A DNA stretch of 64,000 nt from Dryocola sp031988645 (GTDB taxonomy: Bacteria > Pseudomonadota > Gammaproteobacteria > Enterobacterales > Enterobacteriaceae). Shown here piece by piece: positions 50,236 to 59,595 of the stretch; the first letter of the stretch is position 1, and each line of letters opens with the position of its first letter. The position numbers were made by a program, and so were the translations under genes. The notes under the pieces were generated by a model. That model searched no databases. It was not told the origin of the DNA and saw nothing but the letters and a program-made list of their open reading frames with translations. The stretch covers positions 744,001-808,000 of the forward strand of contig NZ_CP150452.1 of NCBI RefSeq assembly GCF_051307045.1, in the 5' to 3' direction.

Positions 50236-51195
50236 ATGAGTCTGAATTTCCTTGATTTCGAACAGCCGATCGCAGAGCTGGAAGCGAAAATCGATTCCCT
50301 GACCGCCGTTAGCCGTCAGGATGAAAAATTGGATATCAATCTGGACGAAGAAGTGCAGCGTCTACGTGAAAAAAGCGTAGAACTCACGCGTAAAATCTTC
50401 GCCGATTTAGGAGCATGGCAAATCGCCCAGCTGGCGCGCCATCCGCAGCGCCCCTACACGTTCGATTATCTTCGTCTCGCTTTTGATGACTTTGACGAAC
50501 TGGCGGGCGACCGCGCCTATGCTGACGATAAGGCTATCGTTGGCGGCACCGCGCGTCTTGACGGCCGTCCGGTAATGGTTATTGGTCACCAGAAAGGACG
50601 TGAAACCAAAGAAAAAATTCGCCGCAACTTCGGTATGCCGGCGCCGGAAGGCTACCGTAAAGCGCTGCGCCTGATGGAGATGGCCGAGCGTTTTAATATG
50701 CCGATTATCACCTTCATCGACACGCCAGGGGCATACCCGGGCGTTGGCGCGGAAGAGCGTGGCCAGTCTGAAGCCATCGCCCGTAACCTGCGTGAAATGT
50801 CTCGTCTGAAGGTGCCGGTCATCTGTACGGTGATCGGTGAAGGCGGCTCCGGCGGCGCGCTGGCCATCGGCGTGGGCGATAAAGTGAATATGCTGCAGTA
50901 CAGCACCTATTCCGTTATCTCTCCGGAAGGCTGCGCCTCCATTCTCTGGAAAAGCGCCGACAAAGCGCCGCTTGCTGCGGAAGCGATGGGCATTATCGCC
51001 ACGCGTCTGAAAGAGCTGAAGCTGGTCGATACCGTTATTCCTGAACCGCTGGGCGGCGCGCATCGTCATCCGGAAACCATGGCCGCGTCTTTAAAAGCGC
51101 AGCTGCTGGCGGATCTTGCCGATCTGGACGGGCTGAACAAAGATGAGCTGCTTAACCGCCGCTATCAGCGTTTAATGAGCTACGGCTACGCCTGA
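50236..51195 (+). CDS. accA: Acetyl-CoA carboxylase carboxyltransferase alpha subunit
   Basis: AccA, with AccD, transfers CO2 from biotin to acetyl-CoA to make malonyl-CoA for fatty acid synthesis. It has 319 residues as in E. coli and is cytoplasmic. The crotonase-type fold is marked by FIDTPGAYPGVGAEERGQSEAIA cut into PGAYPGVGAEERGQ near residue 162 and CTVIGEGGSGGALAIGVGD near residue 200. It lies in the same transcript unit as lpxB-rnhB-dnaE, with a strong terminator after it. Confidence 0.97.
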   Translation: MSLNFLDFEQPIAELEAKIDSLTAVSRQDEKLDINLDEEVQRLREKSVELTRKIFADLGAWQIAQLARHPQRPYTFDYLRLAFDDFDELAGDRAYADDKAIVGGTARLDGRPVMVIGHQKGRETKEKIRRNFGMPAPEGYRKALRLMEMAERFNMPIITFIDTPGAYPGVGAEERGQSEAIARNLREMSRLKVPVICTVIGEGGSGGALAIGVGDKVNMLQYSTYSVISPEGCASILWKSADKAPLAAEAMGIIATRLKELKLVDTVIPEPLGGAHRHPETMAASLKAQLLADLADLDGLNKDELLNRRYQRLMSYGYA

Positions 51196-51217
51196 TATTT
51201 TGCCGCGTATTGACCCT

Positions 51218-51243
51218 AAGGGCCGGATTTTCCGGCCCTTTTT
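51218..51243 (+). terminator. Rho-independent terminator after accA
   Basis: AAGGGCCGGA and TCCGGCCCTT pair perfectly around TTT and end in TTTTT. Both arms hold GGCC and are matched. Confidence 0.9.
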
Positions 51244-51311
51244 GCGTTTATCGCCCCACTGAAAAGGGCATTGCGCTATGCTTAGCTGAGACTTTTGCCA
51301 GGAGGTAAGCT

Positions 51312-53453
51312 GTGAATATCATCGCCATTATGGGACCGCAGGGCGTTTTTTATAAAGACGAGCCGATAAAAGAGCTGCATCAGGAGCTGGAGAAACAGGG
51401 CTTCCAGCTCATCTACCCGACCAACAGCACCGACCTGCTGAAACTTATCGAACACAACCCAAGAATTTGCGGCGTGATTTTCGACTGGGACGAGTACAGC
51501 CTCGATTTGTGCAGCGAAATTAACCTGCTTAACGAGTACCTGCCGCTTTACGCTTTTATCAATACCCACTCGTCGCTGGACGTCAGCGTCAACGAGATGC
51601 GCATGGCACTGTGGTTCTTTGAATACGCCCTCAGTGCGGCGGACGACATCGCCGTGCGTATCAGGCAGTACACCAGCGAGTATCTCGGCACCATCACGCC
51701 GCCGTTTACCCGCGCGCTGTTCAACTACGTTAAAGAGGGGAAATATACCTTCTGTACGCCGGGACACATGGCGGGGACGGCTTATCAAAAAAGCCCGGTC
51801 GGCTGCCTGTTTTACGATTTCTTCGGCGGCAATACGTTAAAAGCGGATGTGTCGATCTCGGTGACCGAACTGGGCTCATTGCTTGACCATACCGGCCCGC
51901 ATCTGGAAGCCGAAGAGTATATCGCCCGCACCTTCGGCGCGGAGCAAAGCTATATGGTGACCAACGGCACCTCCACCTCAAACAAAATTGTCGGGATGTA
52001 TGCCGCGCCTTCGGGCAGCACCGTTTTAATCGACCGCAACTGCCATAAATCGCTGACGCATTTGCTGATGATGACCGATCTGGTGCCCATCTGGTTAAAG
52101 CCGACGCGCAACGCGCTGGGGATTCTGGGCGGCATTCCGAAACGCGAATTCCTGCGCGAAAGCATTGAAGAAAAGGTCCTCGCCACTCAGGATGCGCAGT
52201 GGCCGGTGCACGCCATCATCACCAACTCAACTTATGACGGCCTGCTGTATAACACCGAGTTTATTAAACATACCCTGGACGTTCCCTCGATTCACTTTGA
52301 TTCCGCCTGGGTTCCCTATACCAATTTTCATCCTATTTATCAGGGCAAAAGCGGCATGAGCGGGGAGCGGGTGCCGGGGAAGGTGATTTACGAAACGCAG
52401 TCCACCCACAAGCTGCTGGCGGCGCTTTCCCAGGCGTCCCTGATCCACATTAAAGGCGATTACGACGAACGGACCTTTAATGAAGCCTACATGATGCACA
52501 CGACAACTTCGCCGAGCTATCCGCTGGTGGCGTCCATAGAAACGGCGGCCGCCATGCTGCGCGGCAACCCGGGCAAGCGTCTGATCAACCGTTCCGTGGA
52601 GCGGGCGCTGCATTTTCGCCGCGAGGTTCAGCGCCTGCGCGAAGAGTCGGAGGACTGGTTCTTCGATATCTGGCAGCCGGAACACATTGACGAGGCCGCC
52701 TGCTGGCCGATTTCACCCGGTGAGGAAGACTGGCACGGTTTCAAAGATGCGGATGCCGACCATATGTATCTCGATCCCATTAAGGTGACGATTTTGACGC
52801 CCGGCATGGACGAGTCAGGAGCCATGGCAGACGTTGGGATCCCCGCGGCGCTGGTGGCGAAGTTTCTTGATGAGCGCGGCGTGGTGGTGGAGAAGACCGG
52901 GCCGTACAACCTGCTGTTCCTGTTCAGCATCGGCATCGACAAAACCAAAGCGCTCAGTCTGCTGCGCGGCCTGACGGAGTTTAAACGCTCTTACGATCTT
53001 AACCTGCGGGTCAAAAATATGCTGCCGGATCTCTATGCCGAGGATCCGGACTTCTACCGCAATATGCGTATTCAGGATTTGGCCCAGGGGATCCATAGGC
53101 TTATCAGGCAGCATAATTTGCCCGACCTGATGCTGCGTGCTTTCGATGTCCTGCCGGAGATAAAGCTGACACCGCACCAGACCTGGCAGCAGCAGGTAAA
53201 GGGGAATGTTGAAACCGTGGAAATCGAGCAGCTGCTAAACCGGGTTTCTGCCAACATGATCCTGCCGTATCCGCCGGGCGTGCCGGTAGTGATGCCGGGC
53301 GAGATGATTACCAGCGAAAGCCGCGCGGTGCTGGATTTTCTGCTGATGCTCTGTTCGGTGGGCGAGCACTATCCTGGTTTTGAAACGGATATCCACGGCG
53401 CGGAGCTGGGGGAAGACGGCGTATACCGGGTACGAGTCTTAAAAGTGGTATAA
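51312..53453 (+). CDS. ldcC: Lysine decarboxylase LdcC
   Basis: LdcC decarboxylates lysine to cadaverine with PLP as a decamer; unlike inducible CadA it is usually constitutive. It has 713 residues as in E. coli. An N-terminal wing domain (MNIIAIMGPQGVFYKDEPI, residues 1-130) precedes the fold-I catalytic core with TPGHMAGTAYQKSPVG near residue 155, FDSAWVPYTNF (Asp of the PLP site) near residue 330 and the PLP lysine in QSTHKLLAALSQ near 367. The context next to accA and the sequence identify LdcC rather than CadA. AGGAGG precedes the GTG/ATG region. Confidence 0.95.
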   Translation: MNIIAIMGPQGVFYKDEPIKELHQELEKQGFQLIYPTNSTDLLKLIEHNPRICGVIFDWDEYSLDLCSEINLLNEYLPLYAFINTHSSLDVSVNEMRMALWFFEYALSAADDIAVRIRQYTSEYLGTITPPFTRALFNYVKEGKYTFCTPGHMAGTAYQKSPVGCLFYDFFGGNTLKADVSISVTELGSLLDHTGPHLEAEEYIARTFGAEQSYMVTNGTSTSNKIVGMYAAPSGSTVLIDRNCHKSLTHLLMMTDLVPIWLKPTRNALGILGGIPKREFLRESIEEKVLATQDAQWPVHAIITNSTYDGLLYNTEFIKHTLDVPSIHFDSAWVPYTNFHPIYQGKSGMSGERVPGKVIYETQSTHKLLAALSQASLIHIKGDYDERTFNEAYMMHTTTSPSYPLVASIETAAAMLRGNPGKRLINRSVERALHFRREVQRLREESEDWFFDIWQPEHIDEAACWPISPGEEDWHGFKDADADHMYLDPIKVTILTPGMDESGAMADVGIPAALVAKFLDERGVVVEKTGPYNLLFLFSIGIDKTKALSLLRGLTEFKRSYDLNLRVKNMLPDLYAEDPDFYRNMRIQDLAQGIHRLIRQHNLPDLMLRAFDVLPEIKLTPHQTWQQQVKGNVETVEIEQLLNRVSANMILPYPPGVPVVMPGEMITSESRAVLDFLLMLCSVGEHYPGFETDIHGAELGEDGVYRVRVLKVV

Positions 53454-53474
53454 CGCCTTGATTTAATAAGGCGT
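53453..53474 (+). other. Hairpin between ldcC and yaeR
   Basis: ACGCCTT (53453-53459) and AAGGCGT (53468-53474) pair around an 8- to 9-base loop directly after the ldcC stop. No T-run follows, so a terminator role is uncertain. Confidence 0.35.
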
Positions 53475-53508
53475 GCTGGTAACGTGCCACAAAGATAAAG
53501 GAGCTTAT

Positions 53509-53898
53509 ATGTTAGGTTTAAAGCAGGTGCATCACATCGCAATCATCGCCTCGGATTATCAGGCCAGCAAGCAGTTTTACTGCAATATTCTGGGCTTTAC
53601 GCTACAGGCGGAAGCGTATCGCGAAGAGCGGGACTCCTGGAAAGGCGATTTGGCGTTAAACGGTCGGTACGTTATCGAGCTTTTCTCCTTCCCGTTCCCG
53701 CCTGCGCGCCCCAGCCGTCCGGAGGCTTGCGGGCTGCGCCACCTGGCGTTCAGCGTGGACGATCTGGATCGGGCGGTTGCGCATCTGGAAAAGCACGGCG
53801 TAGCCTGTGAACCCATCCGCATCGATCCCTTTACCGACAAGCGTTTCACCTTTTTCGCCGACCCGGACGGCCTGCCGCTGGAACTTTACCAGCAGTAG
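53509..53898 (+). CDS. yaeR: VOC-family protein YaeR (glyoxalase I-like)
   Basis: YaeR is a small metalloprotein of the vicinal oxygen chelate family, related to glyoxalase I; its substrate is not established here. The 129 residues match E. coli in length. Two beta-alpha-beta modules are visible with possible metal ligands HHIAI near residue 8, GRYVIELF near residue 52, LRHLAFSVDD near residue 77 and LPLELYQQ at the end (His, Glu, His, Glu order). AAGGAGCTTAT precedes the ATG at 53509. It is 63 bases ahead of tilS. Confidence 0.88.
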   Translation: MLGLKQVHHIAIIASDYQASKQFYCNILGFTLQAEAYREERDSWKGDLALNGRYVIELFSFPFPPARPSRPEACGLRHLAFSVDDLDRAVAHLEKHGVACEPIRIDPFTDKRFTFFADPDGLPLELYQQ

Positions 53899-53961
53899 CT
53901 CTTGCCTCTGTCGCCGTTGCCCGGTAACGTGCCGGGCAAACCCTCACGCAAAATACTGAAT

Positions 53962-55270
53962 ATGGATCTCCAGCCGCTACTGTCATCACTTCATCCGCAC
54001 CGCAGCCTGCTGGTGGCGTTTAGCGGCGGGCTGGATTCGACGGTTTTACTGCACCAGCTGGTTACGCTGCGCGAAACCATCGCCCCCGACCTGCAGCTGC
54101 GCGCCATGCACATTCATCATGGCATCAGCGCTAACGCCGATAAATGGGCCGCTCACTGCGAGCAGCTCTGCACGCGGTGGAACGTTCCCCTGCGGGTGGC
54201 CCGGGTACGCTTAGCCGATGACGGAAAAGGCGTTGAAGCGCAGGCGCGCGCGGCTCGCTATCAGGCATTAACTCATGCGCTGCGGCCCGCAGAAGCGCTG
54301 CTGACGGCGCAGCATCTGGACGATCAGTGCGAAACGTTTTTACTGGCGTTAAAAAGAGGCAGCGGCCCGGCCGGGCTTGCGGCCATGCCGGGCCCGGCTC
54401 GCATTTGCCGGCACGGTCCTGCTGCGCCCTTTGCTTGGGCAAAGCCGGGAAACGCTGGAGGCCTGGGCCCGCCTTCATCGGCTGACGTGGATTGAAGACG
54501 AAAGCAATCAGGACGACGCTTACGACAGAAATTTCCTGCGGCTGCGCGTGCTGCCCGTTTTACAGCGGCGCTGGCCGCATTTTGCGCGCAGCGTGGCCCG
54601 CAGCGCCGAACTTTGCGGCGAGCAGGAAGCGCTGCTGGATGAACTGCTGGCGGAGCAGCTTGCCGCGCTGCTGCTGGAAGATGGCGCCTTGCGTATCGCC
54701 CCCTTAGCCAGCCTGAGCGAAACCCGTCGCGCTGCGTTGCTGCGGCGCTGGTTTGCTACTCATAAAGCGGCGATGCCTTCACGGGCGGCTTTACAGCGCG
54801 TGTGGGATGAGGTCGCCTCCAGCCGGGACGATGCCAACCCGCGGCTGAAGTTTGGCGACTACGAGGTGCGTCGTTTTCAGGGGGCGCTGTACTGGGTGCG
54901 GTCGGCGAGCGGGCAGGGCGATACCGTTCTGCACTGGGCGGCGCCTTATGCCCCGCTTATCCTTCCCGCAGGCCTTGGCACGCTGACATTGGCCGCCGAA
55001 GGGCAGGCCGTTCGCGCGCCGCGCCGCGACGAACCCGTTAGCATTCGTTTTAAAGCTGGCGGCACTCATCATATCGTCGGGCGCGATCGCGGCCGAAGCC
55101 TGAAGAAAATCTGGCAGGAGCTGCAGATCCCTTCATGGCGGCGCAATGCCACGCCGCTGGTATTTTATGGCGAGCAGCTGATCGCCGCCCCGGGCATTTT
55201 TGTGACCCGCGAAGGGCAGGCAACGGAAGGATCGTGCTGGCATATTGACTGGCAAAAAAAGAGCGAGTAA
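53962..55270 (+). CDS. tilS: tRNA(Ile)-lysidine synthetase, frameshifted
   Basis: TilS converts C34 to lysidine in the CAU-anticodon tRNA(Ile), changing its charging and codon to AUA. The ATG at 53962 (MDLQPLLSSLHPHRS) leads to the PP-loop LLVAFSGGLDSTVLLHQL near residue 20. The frame changes at 54390-54395, GGGCCC for GGGCC; corrected the join reads AMPGRLAFAGTVLLRPL, followed by WIEDESNQDDAYDRNFLR and the C-terminal tRNA-binding domains. Corrected length is 435 residues (E. coli 432). Essential in E. coli. It is convergent with rof. Confidence 0.93.
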
Positions 55271-55302
55271 CGATACGCGCCGCCGGCTATGGCGCAAGCG
55301 GA

Positions 55303-55331
55303 TAAAAAAACGGACAGCCTCAGGGCTGCCC
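55303..55331 (-). terminator. Rho-independent terminator after rof
   Basis: On the minus strand GGGCAGCC pairs with GGCTGTCC (one G-U) around CTGA, followed by GTTTTTTT. It lies between convergent tilS and rof. Confidence 0.75.
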
Positions 55332-55369
55332 GCTTGTCCTGCATATTGTGCGTCAGGATCCGCTGACCA

Positions 55370-55630
55370 TCATTCTTCACTGACCACAACGGTGCCAATT
55401 TCAGGGTGACTGAAGCTGGTGATTTTATCGAGTCGAACTTCACGCGTGCTTCCTGCATCATCGATAATCAAATATTCGATGTTTTTACGAGTCACCAGGT
55501 CGCTTGCTTTCGCTTTCAAAACCTCTCCGCTCTTCAATTCCAGCGTCAGTAACAGGTGATGCTGGCAGGCGAGCTCGAGATTGTCATAGTCATCACAATT
55601 GATGGGTTGATAGGCATCATTCACAGACAT
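55370..55630 (-). CDS. rof: Rho-binding antiterminator Rof
   Basis: Rof (YaeO) binds Rho and inhibits termination. The 86-residue product begins MSVNDAYQPINCDDYDNLE, has LKAKASDLVTRKNIEYLII in its Sm-like fold, and ends in ITSFSHPEIGTVVVSE. The start at 55630 overlaps the end of yaeP, and an in-frame GTG two codons later would give the shorter 84-residue form of E. coli. The acidic N-terminus (CDDYDNLELACQ) is the Rho-contact region in E. coli. Confidence 0.92.
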   Translation of the reverse strand: MSVNDAYQPINCDDYDNLELACQHHLLLTLELKSGEVLKAKASDLVTRKNIEYLIIDDAGSTREVRLDKITSFSHPEIGTVVVSEE

Positions 55631-55818
55631 AATCGCTCACCAGTAAGTTCGCGGCAGCATACGCCGCCTGTTCCCTGATTGATTCTGGCAGTGCTTCGCT
55701 ACAGGGCCACCTCATTTAGCACCTTCAGAACGCAACCTAACGCGTCCGGAATATAGCCTAAATCCCCGCTCGCGATCTCCGCGTAGCGCTGTCGAACCAG
55801 TTCACAATACTTTTCCAC
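55617..55818 (-). CDS. yaeP: Small conserved protein YaeP, GTG start, frameshifted
   Basis: YaeP is a small conserved enterobacterial protein of unknown function encoded just before rof. The GTG at 55818, four bases after AGGAGG, starts MEKYCELVRQRYAEIASG and reads DLGYIPDALGCVLKVLNEVA to a premature stop. The frame changes at 55704-55708, coding GTGGCCCTGTAG for GTGGCCTGTAG; corrected it continues ACSEALPESIREQAAYAAA to VSDYVCE and ends at TGA (55617). The corrected length is 66 residues, as in E. coli. It overlaps rof by 14 bases. Confidence 0.85.
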
Positions 55819-56018
55819 ACGCCCTCCTGTCAGAGTCTCGACTTCAGACTTACTCGTGGATGGAACTTAAGCCTACGAAGATAAACTCTGTTTAGCAAGG
55901 TGACTATACCACAGGCATGAAACCGATATCAGCAGCGTGAACGCCTGGTCTTGTGAATAGATAACAGCGTTTTAGCGAGGTTTTCGTTACAATGAGCGCC
56001 AAATAAGTCTGGAGAAGC

Positions 56019-56564
56019 GTGATGGCGTTAAAAGCAACAATCTATAAAGCGATGGTGAATGTTGCCGATCTCGATCGCAATAAGTTCTTGGATAGCAACC
56101 TGACGCTTGCGCGCCATCCCTCTGAAACCCAGGAACGCATGATGCTGCGCCTGCTGGCGTGGATTAAATATGCGGACGAGCGTCTGCAGTTTACGCGCGG
56201 TTTGAGCGCGGAAGAAGAGCCTGAAATCTGGCAGCGCAACGACCATCTGGGCATCGACCTGTGGATTGAGCTGGGTCTGCCCGAAGAGCGCCGGGTGAAA
56301 AAAGCCTGCAGCCAGGCCGCGCAGGTGGCGTTGTTTACCTACAATAGTCGTGCAGCCCAGATCTGGTGGCAGCAAAATCAGAACAAGCTGAGCCAGTTTA
56401 AAAACCTCAGCATCTGGTATCTGGACGATGAGCAGCTGGCCCGGCTTAGCGAATTCGGCACGCGCAGCATGAACCTGCAGGCGACCATTCAGGATGGCGC
56501 AATCTGGCTGTCGGATGCGGTAAGCAACGCTGAAATTCACTTTACCGCGTGGCTGCAGCATTAA
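56019..56564 (+). CDS. yaeQ: YaeQ family protein
   Basis: YaeQ is a 181-residue cytoplasmic protein with a nuclease-like (PD-(D/E)XK) fold in structural studies; its activity is not known. It begins MALKATIYKAMVNVADLDRN and has AWIKYADERLQFTRGLSA near residue 50, ACSQAAQVALFTYNSRAAQIW cut into QAAQVALFTYNSRA near 108. The length equals E. coli. Its stop overlaps the arfB ATG, so they form an operon with nlpE downstream. The first in-frame Met is at the preceding ATG; the start used here follows TGGAGAAGCGTG. Confidence 0.9.
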   Translation: MMALKATIYKAMVNVADLDRNKFLDSNLTLARHPSETQERMMLRLLAWIKYADERLQFTRGLSAEEEPEIWQRNDHLGIDLWIELGLPEERRVKKACSQAAQVALFTYNSRAAQIWWQQNQNKLSQFKNLSIWYLDDEQLARLSEFGTRSMNLQATIQDGAIWLSDAVSNAEIHFTAWLQH

Positions 56565-56983
56565 TGATTAGCGTTTCCCGAACGGTTGAAATCCCCGAGC
56601 AGGAGGTGACGATCACCGCCATCCGGGCGCAGGGCGCGGGCGGTCAGCATGTGAATAAAACCTCAACGGCTATTCATCTGCGTTTTGACATACGCGCTTC
56701 CAGCTTGCCAGAATATTACAAAGAGCGGCTGCTTGCCGCGAGCCATCATCTGATCACGCCTGACGGCGTGGTGGTGATAAAGGCGCAGGAATACCGCAGC
56801 CAGGAGATGAACCGTGAAGCCGCCGTGGCTCGCCTGGTCTCTTTGATTAAAGAATTAACCGCCGAGCAGAAAAGCCGTCGGGCCACCAGGCCGACGCGTG
56901 CTTCAAAAGAACGTCGTCTGGCGTCGAAAGCACAAAAGTCGACGACGAAATCGCTGCGCGGGAAGGTCCGCCGTCCTGAATAA
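56564..56983 (+). CDS. arfB: Alternative ribosome-rescue factor ArfB (YaeJ)
   Basis: ArfB hydrolyses peptidyl-tRNA on ribosomes stalled without a stop codon, backing up tmRNA and ArfA. The 139 residues show the release-factor motif GAGGQHVNKTSTA (GGQ near residue 27), HLITPDGVVVIKAQEYRSQ, and a basic C-terminal tail RRATRPTRASKERRLASKA that enters the mRNA channel. ATG at 56564 overlaps the yaeQ stop. A 37-base gap follows before nlpE. Confidence 0.95.
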   Translation: MISVSRTVEIPEQEVTITAIRAQGAGGQHVNKTSTAIHLRFDIRASSLPEYYKERLLAASHHLITPDGVVVIKAQEYRSQEMNREAAVARLVSLIKELTAEQKSRRATRPTRASKERRLASKAQKSTTKSLRGKVRRPE

Positions 56984-57020
56984 CGACGGGCACTGAGATA
57001 ACCAGCATAAGGAATAGAGG

Positions 57021-57717
57021 GTGAAGAAACTTTTAATATCAGCGGTGGCGGCCCTGCAGCCTGTTTGCCCTTTTCGGCTGTAACAACCGTGCCGAAATGC
57101 AGACTTTGCAACCCACCCAGGCTGCCGAATTAAAACCGATGCAGCAAAGTTACAAGGGGCTGCTGCCCTGCGCCGACTGCGAAGGCATTGAAACTTCATT
57201 ATTTCTTGAGAAAGACGGCACCTGGGTGATGAACCAGCGCTATCAGGGCGCGAAATCGCCGTCGGTCTTCGCCTCTTACGGCTCATGGGCGCGCACCGCC
57301 GATAAGCTGGTGCTGACAGAAAGCGGCGGCGATAAGCTCTATTTCCGGCCGCAAGCTGACGGGCTTGAGATGCTCGACCGCGAAGGAAACCCGGTCGAGT
57401 CGCAGTTCAACTACACGCTAAAACCAACGAACGACGCGCTGCCCGCTACGCCTATGGCGATGAAAGGCATGTATAAGTACATGGCGGACGCGGCGATATT
57501 CCAGGATTGCGCAACCGGACGCACCTTTGCCGTAGCCAGCAATGCGGATCTGGAGCGCGGCTACGCAGCGGCCCGGGGAAAGGATATGCAGCCGGTGCTG
57601 CTGGCAGTGGAAGGGCACTTTACCCTACAGGCATCGCCGGACAGCGGCGAGCTGCAAAAAACGCTGGTGGCGGATAAGGCCGCGAAGTTCGAAGCAGGTA
57701 AAAGCTGTTCCAACTGA
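57021..57717 (+). CDS. nlpE: Outer-membrane lipoprotein NlpE (CutF), GTG start, frameshifted
   Basis: NlpE is an envelope lipoprotein that activates the Cpx response on surface contact and when its maturation fails. The GTG at 57021 leads to VKKLLISAVAA; the frame changes at 57050-57054, GCGGCCCTGCAGC for GCGGCCTGCAGC. Corrected, the signal continues ACSLFALFGCNN with the lipobox cysteine, then the CxxC in LPCADCEG near residue 50 and FQDCATGRTF. Corrected length is 231 residues. The uncorrected reading starts in the mature part and lacks a lipobox. AAGGA is about 8 bases upstream. Confidence 0.92.
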
Positions 57718-57720
57718 TAA

Positions 57721-57748
57721 AAAAAAGCCCTGCAGAGCAGGGCTTTTT
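57721..57748. terminator. Bidirectional terminator between nlpE and proS
   Basis: AAAAAAGCCCTGC and GCAGGGCTTTTTT form a 13 bp stem with loop AGA between two convergent genes. Confidence 0.92.
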
Positions 57749-57765
57749 TACGCGCGTAACAAAAA

Positions 57766-59484
57766 TTAGCGCTGGATCTGGCTTACCAGGAAATCGATGA
57801 TTTCGCCGGTCTTAATCATCTGCTTCTCGCCGACGCGACGGTTTTTGTACTCAACCTCTTCGCTGTCGAGATTGCGATCGCCGATGACCACGGTATGTGG
57901 AATACCAATCAGCTCCATATCCGCAAACATCACGCCAGGGCGCTCTTTACGGTCATCCATCAGCACGTCGATGCCTTTGGCACGCAGGGTGGAGTAAAGC
58001 TCTTCCGCCAGCTCTTTCACGCGGAAAGATTTGTGCATGTTCATCGGCAGGATAGCAACCTGGAAAGGTGCGATGGCATCCGGCCACAGAATGCCGCGTT
58101 CGTCGTTGTTCTGCTCAATCGCCGCAGCCACAACGCGCGTTACGCCGATACCGTAGCAACCCATGGTCAGCGTCTGGTTACGGCCGTCTTCGCCCTGCAC
58201 CGAAGCCTTCATGGCTTCTGAATATTTGGTGCCGAGCTGGAAGATGTGGCCTACCTCGATGCCGCGCTTAATCAGCAGCGTGCCTTTACCGTCCGGGCTT
58301 GGATCGCCTTCCACCACGTTACGGATATCCGCCACCTGCGGCAGCGCGACGTCACGCTCCCAGTTGATGCCCACAAAGTGTTTACCGTCAACGTTGGCGC
58401 CGGCGGCGAAATCGCTCATCGCCGCTACGCTACGGTCAATCACTACCGGAATCGGCAGATTGACCGGGCCAAGAGAGCCCGGGCCGGCGTTAGCCACGGC
58501 GCGGATCTCCGCTTCGGTGGCGAAAGTCAGCGGGCTTGCAACCTGCGGCAGCTTTTCAGCTTTCACTTCGTTCAGTTCGTGATCGCCGCGCACCAGCAGG
58601 GCAACCAGCGGCCAGGCGCTGCCTTCGGTCGCTTTGACCAGCAGCGTCTTCACGGTTTTCTCAATCGGCAGGTTGAACTGCTCTACCAGATCGGCGATGG
58701 TCTTCGCATTCGGGGTGTCGATCTGCGTCATTTCCACGCTCGGCGCTGCGCGACCGCCGGCCGGCGCTACGGCCTCGGCGAATTCGATATTGGCCGCGTA
58801 ATCAGATTCGGTAGAGAAGATAACGTCATCTTCGCCGCTTTGCGCCAGCACCTGGAATTCGTGGGATGCGCTGCCGCCGATGGAGCCGGTATCCGCTTCA
58901 ACAGCGCGGAAATCCAGACCCATGCGGGTAAAGATTTTGCTGTAGGCCTGATACATCGCATCGTAAGTTTCCTGCAGAGATTCCTGAGAGGTATGGAAAG
59001 AGTAAGCGTCTTTCATCAGGAATTCGCGAGAGCGCATAACGCCGAAGCGTGGGCGCACTTCGTCGCGGAACTTAGTCTGGATCTGGAAGAAGTTCAGCGG
59101 CAGCTGCTTATAAGAGCTCAGCTCGTTACGAATCAGGTCGGTGATCACTTCTTCATGGGTCGGGCCGAGAACAAATGGACGCTCGCCGCGGTCGACAAAA
59201 CGCAGCAATTCCGGACCGTACTGTTCCCAACGGCCGCTCTCCTGCCACAGATCGGCGGGCTGAACAACGGGCATGCACATCTCAATGGCACCGGCGTTGT
59301 TCATCTCTTCACGCACGATATTTTCGACTTTTTTCAGGACGCGCAAACCGGTCGGCAGCCAGGTATATAAACCGGAGGCCAGTTTGCGGATCATCCCGGC
59401 GCGCAGCATCAGCTGATGGCTAATGACTTCGGCGTCGGCAGGTGTCTCCTTCAGGGTGGAGAGCAGATATTGGCTAGTACGCAT
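57766..59484 (-). CDS. proS: Prolyl-tRNA synthetase
   Basis: ProS charges tRNA(Pro) and edits mischarged alanine. The 572-residue product is as in E. coli. It has class II motif 1 (TGLRVLKKVENIVREEM), motif 2 (FRDEVRPRFGVMRSREFLMKDAYSFH cut into RPRFGVMRSREF) and the bacterial INS editing domain (about residues 224-407) before motif 3 (GCYGIGVTRVVAAAIEQ). An anticodon-binding domain ends the protein. The start at 59484 is MRTSQYLLSTLKETPAD. It is downstream of trmO on the same strand. Confidence 0.97.
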   Translation of the reverse strand: MRTSQYLLSTLKETPADAEVISHQLMLRAGMIRKLASGLYTWLPTGLRVLKKVENIVREEMNNAGAIEMCMPVVQPADLWQESGRWEQYGPELLRFVDRGERPFVLGPTHEEVITDLIRNELSSYKQLPLNFFQIQTKFRDEVRPRFGVMRSREFLMKDAYSFHTSQESLQETYDAMYQAYSKIFTRMGLDFRAVEADTGSIGGSASHEFQVLAQSGEDDVIFSTESDYAANIEFAEAVAPAGGRAAPSVEMTQIDTPNAKTIADLVEQFNLPIEKTVKTLLVKATEGSAWPLVALLVRGDHELNEVKAEKLPQVASPLTFATEAEIRAVANAGPGSLGPVNLPIPVVIDRSVAAMSDFAAGANVDGKHFVGINWERDVALPQVADIRNVVEGDPSPDGKGTLLIKRGIEVGHIFQLGTKYSEAMKASVQGEDGRNQTLTMGCYGIGVTRVVAAAIEQNNDERGILWPDAIAPFQVAILPMNMHKSFRVKELAEELYSTLRAKGIDVLMDDRKERPGVMFADMELIGIPHTVVIGDRNLDSEEVEYKNRRVGEKQMIKTGEIIDFLVSQIQR

Positions 59485-59595
59485 GTTATTACGGTTCCAT
59501 TTGAACGGCTGATAACCGGCTGCAAGGCAGCCTGCTTCAAAAAAGTGGTTTAGTTTACCAGTGTGGCAGGGATGTCAAAAGAGAGGGGCGATAAA

